Assembly: GCA_054601695.1 (NCBI GenBank)
Contig: BAAHQB010000147.1
Location: forward strand, 419,569 to 483,568
Reading direction: 5' to 3'
Origin: Amorphochlora amoebiformis
Lineage: Eukaryota > Cercozoa > Chlorarachniophyceae
Length of the DNA: 64,000 nt
Below, piece after piece: positions 40,883 through 64,000 of this stretch. Both the position numbers and the translations under genes were made by a program. A model generated the notes under the pieces. The model was given only the letters and a program-made list of their open reading frames with translations. It did not search any database and was not told the origin of the DNA. Positions within the stretch are counted from its first letter, which is position 1. Each line of letters starts with the position of its first letter.

Positions 40883-41382
40883 ATCGAATAAACTTATGCT
40901 AAGGACAGACGACGGCGGCCGAAAAATTAAAAAAAAAAATTCCGCGCTAATAGTGTCAATTAATTCTAGTAATTGGTTTATAACTGCATTCTCGCACAAT
41001 GTCACATCATCTTGGGTACGTTTATCCAAGTTTTTCATGCCGCTTTTTTTTTTTTTTGTTGGTTTTTTTTGTGGTTTTTGTCGGTTATCTATGATCGAGT
41101 CATAGATGAGTGATAGTTCTAGTAGTATGCGTAAAAAAAGCTATAATTATAATATTATACTGAGGTTATTTATCGATCTTTATGATTTGTGCGAGGCTAT
41201 CTAGGCTATTGTGCGAGTCGCTATGATCACAGGCTAGTCACGAACTTCAGTATTGTATGTATATCTAGTATTTATTACGTGTATAATATCTAGTACATAC
41301 ATATACTAGATATATATATATATATATATATATATACTAGATATATATATACATATATCTAGATATATATCTTCAGCATCTA

Positions 41383-41414
<32 letters not shown>

Positions 41415-42045
41415 CTAGATATATATCTTCTGCTAGCATGGTAATAATTGGCAAAAAAAGTGTGATATACTGTAGTGTATACATGAGTACAAGAATACTT
41501 CTAGTTTATACTAGTATATCCTAGATATCATGACTTAAGGATATCACTAGATCATGACACTAAATAATATCTTACATTCTAGACATTGTCAAAGTGTCAT
41601 GCCATAGTCGGACTGATGAATATCCGTTATCAGAATATCTAGAATATGCTAGTGAAATATATTAAGCCGAAAAATTGCAGCGCAATGATTCTTATCAACG
41701 AGTATATATGTGCACTACATTCTAGTCATTTGCACACCGCTACTACCATGGTACTAGATCTAGTCTAATAATAGTAATAATATCCCTAGATTATAGATAT
41801 TTGGGTGACTCAGGATTTCGACTACGTATTCGTATATACACAACTTCTGGTCTGTGTCATCGTTTGAATCCTTATCATATCTAGGATGTGTCTTAGTATG
41901 TTGGGTTGTTTAACTGCCTAACTTTTAGGTAAATTTCTAGACTTCAAAGTTTTAGAACGTTTCAAGAACAAAAACTGAGGGGGAGATTGGTTTTTTTTTT
42001 TTCCATGTCTCTTTTTTTGTTTTATTCTTTCTTTTTTTTTTTTTC

Positions 42046-42100
<55 letters not shown>

Positions 42101-42108
42101 CCTTTTTT

Positions 42109-42139
<31 letters not shown>

Positions 42140-42256
42140 AAATATTTTTTTTCCCCCTTCTTTTTTCTTTCTTTCTTTTTTTTTTTTGGTATTTTTTTTT
42201 TTCCTTTTTCTTCTGGAGAGATGAGTTTTTTTGAAGGGATATGTATATGTGTGTAT

Positions 42257-42316
<60 letters not shown>

Positions 42317-42378
42317 GCTTTTGGTTCTGGAGATGTTTGTACGTACAAGTTACGTTGTGTGCAGTGTAAATGCGTATA

Positions 42379-42409
<31 letters not shown>

Positions 42410-42510
42410 TATCTTGCAGTATTACATATCTACAGATATATGTACATATATATATATATATTTATATATATATATATTTATATATATATATTTATATATA
42501 TACATACATA

Positions 42511-42550
<40 letters not shown>

Positions 42551-42620
42551 GAAAAAGATGATATTTACTGGATTGGGCCTGAAAAAACTAATATATATAA
42601 ATATATATATATTAAAGTAC

Positions 42621-42689
<69 letters not shown>

Positions 42690-42737
42690 ATATGATCCAA
42701 ACAATAGGAGGACTAAAAGAAAGATATACAAAAAAAG

Positions 42738-42790
<53 letters not shown>

Positions 42791-43027
42791 CTGTATATAG
42801 GTATGTATATTACAGAAAGATTTATCCAATATGTACATACAAATTCCTATGTAAACACATATAATATACACATATATAGATATATACATATATAGATGTG
42901 TTCATAGATATCTATATCCAGCGAAAAATTAAGAAAAATATACAAGAAATAAAGTGAACACTACACGAAAAATTATACCAAAAAAATATTTTTCCTAAAA
43001 ATTCGGAAGAAGTTCGAATTCCTTAAG
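40883..43027. other. Convergent intergenic region with long poly-T
   Basis: 40.88-41.98 kb is unique, AT-rich and rich in CTAG and ATATC. 41989-42215 is a T-dominated tract on the plus strand with only a few C and A interruptions. 42.24-42.79 kb is TA blocks. Two 10-nt candidate microexons on the minus strand have good splice sites (42713-42704 after TTTCTTTTAG; 42580-42571 after TTTTTTCAG) but cannot be tied to a gene. Confidence 0.5.
41989..42215 (+). repeat. Poly-T tract
   Basis: More than 200 nt of T with scattered C and A; the longest pure run is about 45 (42055-42100). It lies in the convergent intergenic region. Confidence 0.95.
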
Positions 43028-47470
<4,443 letters not shown>

Positions 47471-47542
47471 AGCTATGCACGAGAGATCGCTGGAGACCCT
47501 GAGTTCTTCCGGAGATCTCGAGATTTTTGGAGATCGCCTCAC

Positions 47543-49225
<1,683 letters not shown>

Positions 49226-49522
49226 GTGACCTCTGGTGGGGCTAAATCATGGCTTCCCAACCCTTCCGCCCCCCCCGAGTCTCACCCAGCCGCAATTTTG
49301 CTCCGAAAGCATTTCACATACAGAGTGGCTGCTGCCAAACAAGACAATTATCCCAAGCCCCCGACGTATTCGGCCCATCTAGCTCCCATACCCCGCATAG
49401 GAACTCATGTCTCAGGGTTAGCGAAAGGGTTCCCATATTTACCGAATCGCTTCATTGCGCGGGTGGGCGTATCTATTGAGCCTATTAGGCTTGACGCAAC
49501 CGCAGTGGCAGTGGATGGCTGA
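49226..49522 (+). CDS. Unspliced open frame of 98 codons upstream of the PX gene, doubtful
   Basis: In unique, GC-richer DNA 450 nt upstream of the PX gene start, one frame is open from a GTG at 49226 to TGA at 49522 (HFTYRVAAAKQDNYPKPPTY, then PYLPNRFIARVGVSIEP). A second frame begins with a well-placed ATG at 49249 (MASQPFRPPRVSPSRNFAPK) and is open for 76 codons. Both look more protein-like than the repeats around them, but they overlap and I recognise neither. They may be a small separate gene, a 5' exon of the PX gene, or chance in promoter DNA. Confidence 0.25.
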   Translation: MTSGGAKSWLPNPSAPPESHPAAILLRKHFTYRVAAAKQDNYPKPPTYSAHLAPIPRIGTHVSGLAKGFPYLPNRFIARVGVSIEPIRLDATAVAVDG

Positions 49523-49972
49523 GCCTTGGCCACGTATGTCGAAGTTCCTGTGCTCAGTGGCAATGTACCGTGTCACACCGATAGTCACGCTATGTATGGT
49601 GTGACATAGCGATAGGTCGCAAAAAGTCACGCTCCTCATCAATGGATTCGGCGTGACGTAGCAATATTATCAAGGAATTAATTTCTCGGGCTAGGGACTT
49701 TTCGAACAAATGAAACTGTCGGCCGTTACTATTAGGACATTAGGGATGTCCCGGTGGCATTCGCCAAGGGCGCTCTCCGTTTTGAATAATATATTAGAAT
49801 ATTTTGATGTCTTAACAATATCTTGATATCTAGTAGTTAAATATATGACATATCCTTAATGTGATATCCTGATATCTAGAAAATTCACACATCTCAATAT
49901 GTGTTTTACAGATTTAATTCGTCGGCGCTGAGTCCCATGGCTGATCTTGTCGTCTGACCTCTCTGCCACCCC
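49523..49972. promoter_or_regulatory. Probable promoter/5' leader of the PX gene
   Basis: Unique sequence with several TCACG/TGTCAC/GTGACATAG motifs (49563-49665), which resemble those between the HA-like and ABM genes. It is followed by AT-rich DNA with ATATC repeats. The first usable ATG with a following GT donor is at 49973 (MASNRANKYE, GAG|GTTTAC). Confidence 0.35.
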
Positions 49973-63762
<13,790 letters not shown>

Positions 63763-64000
63763 GTAACCCTAACCCTAAACCTAACCCTAACCCTAACCCT
63801 AACCCTAACCCTAAGAATACGATTTGCTGTTATCCCAAACAGCACTATAGCCCCCCACTGTGGAGGAATCAATTGTCCTCGGACTAAGACATGCTGAATA
63901 ATCTGATCCTAACCCTAACCCTAACATAAATCTAGCCCTAACCCTAACCCTAACCCTAACCCTAACCCTAACTAACCCTAACCCTAACCCTAACCCTAAC

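Noticed and set aside
40811-41038. Minus-strand first exon of 76 codons starting MKNLDKRTQDD
   Set aside because: The plus-strand terminal exon 40814-40882 explains the retained CCAG acceptor in both copies. The minus donor is lost in the copy at 40698. Not fully excluded.

Overview
This is nuclear DNA of a eukaryotic protist. At first sight it is only low-complexity sequence: (TA)n tracts, both strands of the vertebrate-type telomere repeat TTAGGG/CCCTAA, GA/CT tracts, one (CG)n tract and several minisatellites. The long open frames that translate as [12 protein letters not shown] or RVRVRV are repeat artefacts. Hidden in the repeats are many exons of 9-120 nt, each bounded by AG and GT and each joining its neighbours in a consistent reading phase. 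I decoded about 120 of them by eye into six gene models plus one fragment.

Layout: G1 (minus, 140-5301, runs off the left edge), DDX3/Ded1-type DEAD-box RNA helicase. G2 (plus, 8145-14715), protein with the SDE2/SF3A3-type SAP-like domain. G3 (minus, 15569-29843), about 30 exons, tandem helicase-associated-like domains of the type expanded in oomycetes and diatoms. G4 (plus, about 30.06-38.07 kb), two antibiotic-biosynthesis-monooxygenase (ABM) domains behind a mitochondrial-like leader. G4b (plus, 39.2-40.9 kb), membrane-protein fragment. G5 (minus, 43028-47470), probable multi-pass membrane protein. G6 (plus, 49973-63762, runs off the right edge), PX domain fused to a permuted NlpC/P60-like papain-fold domain. 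Genes alternate in strand. Divergent pairs (G1/G2, G3/G4, G5/G6) are separated by GC-richer unique DNA that is probably promoter, and convergent pairs by AT-rich unique DNA.

Two features stand out. Introns are almost entirely (TA)n or telomere repeat, and these repeats themselves supply the splice sites (GTATATA...TATATAG, GTAACCC or GTTAGGG...CCCTAG). Also, many exons have one to nine partial copies of one edge, with its splice site, lying in the adjoining intron: copies of the 5' edge lie upstream and copies of the 3' edge lie downstream.

The telomeric runs at the window edges have the wrong strand for chromosome ends (G-rich at the left, C-rich at the right), so they are interstitial. The gene content (HA-like arrays, double ABM protein, PX plus NlpC/P60 fusion) suggests a stramenopile-like protist. 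That is inference; nothing here fixes the species. The six genes share no evident pathway.
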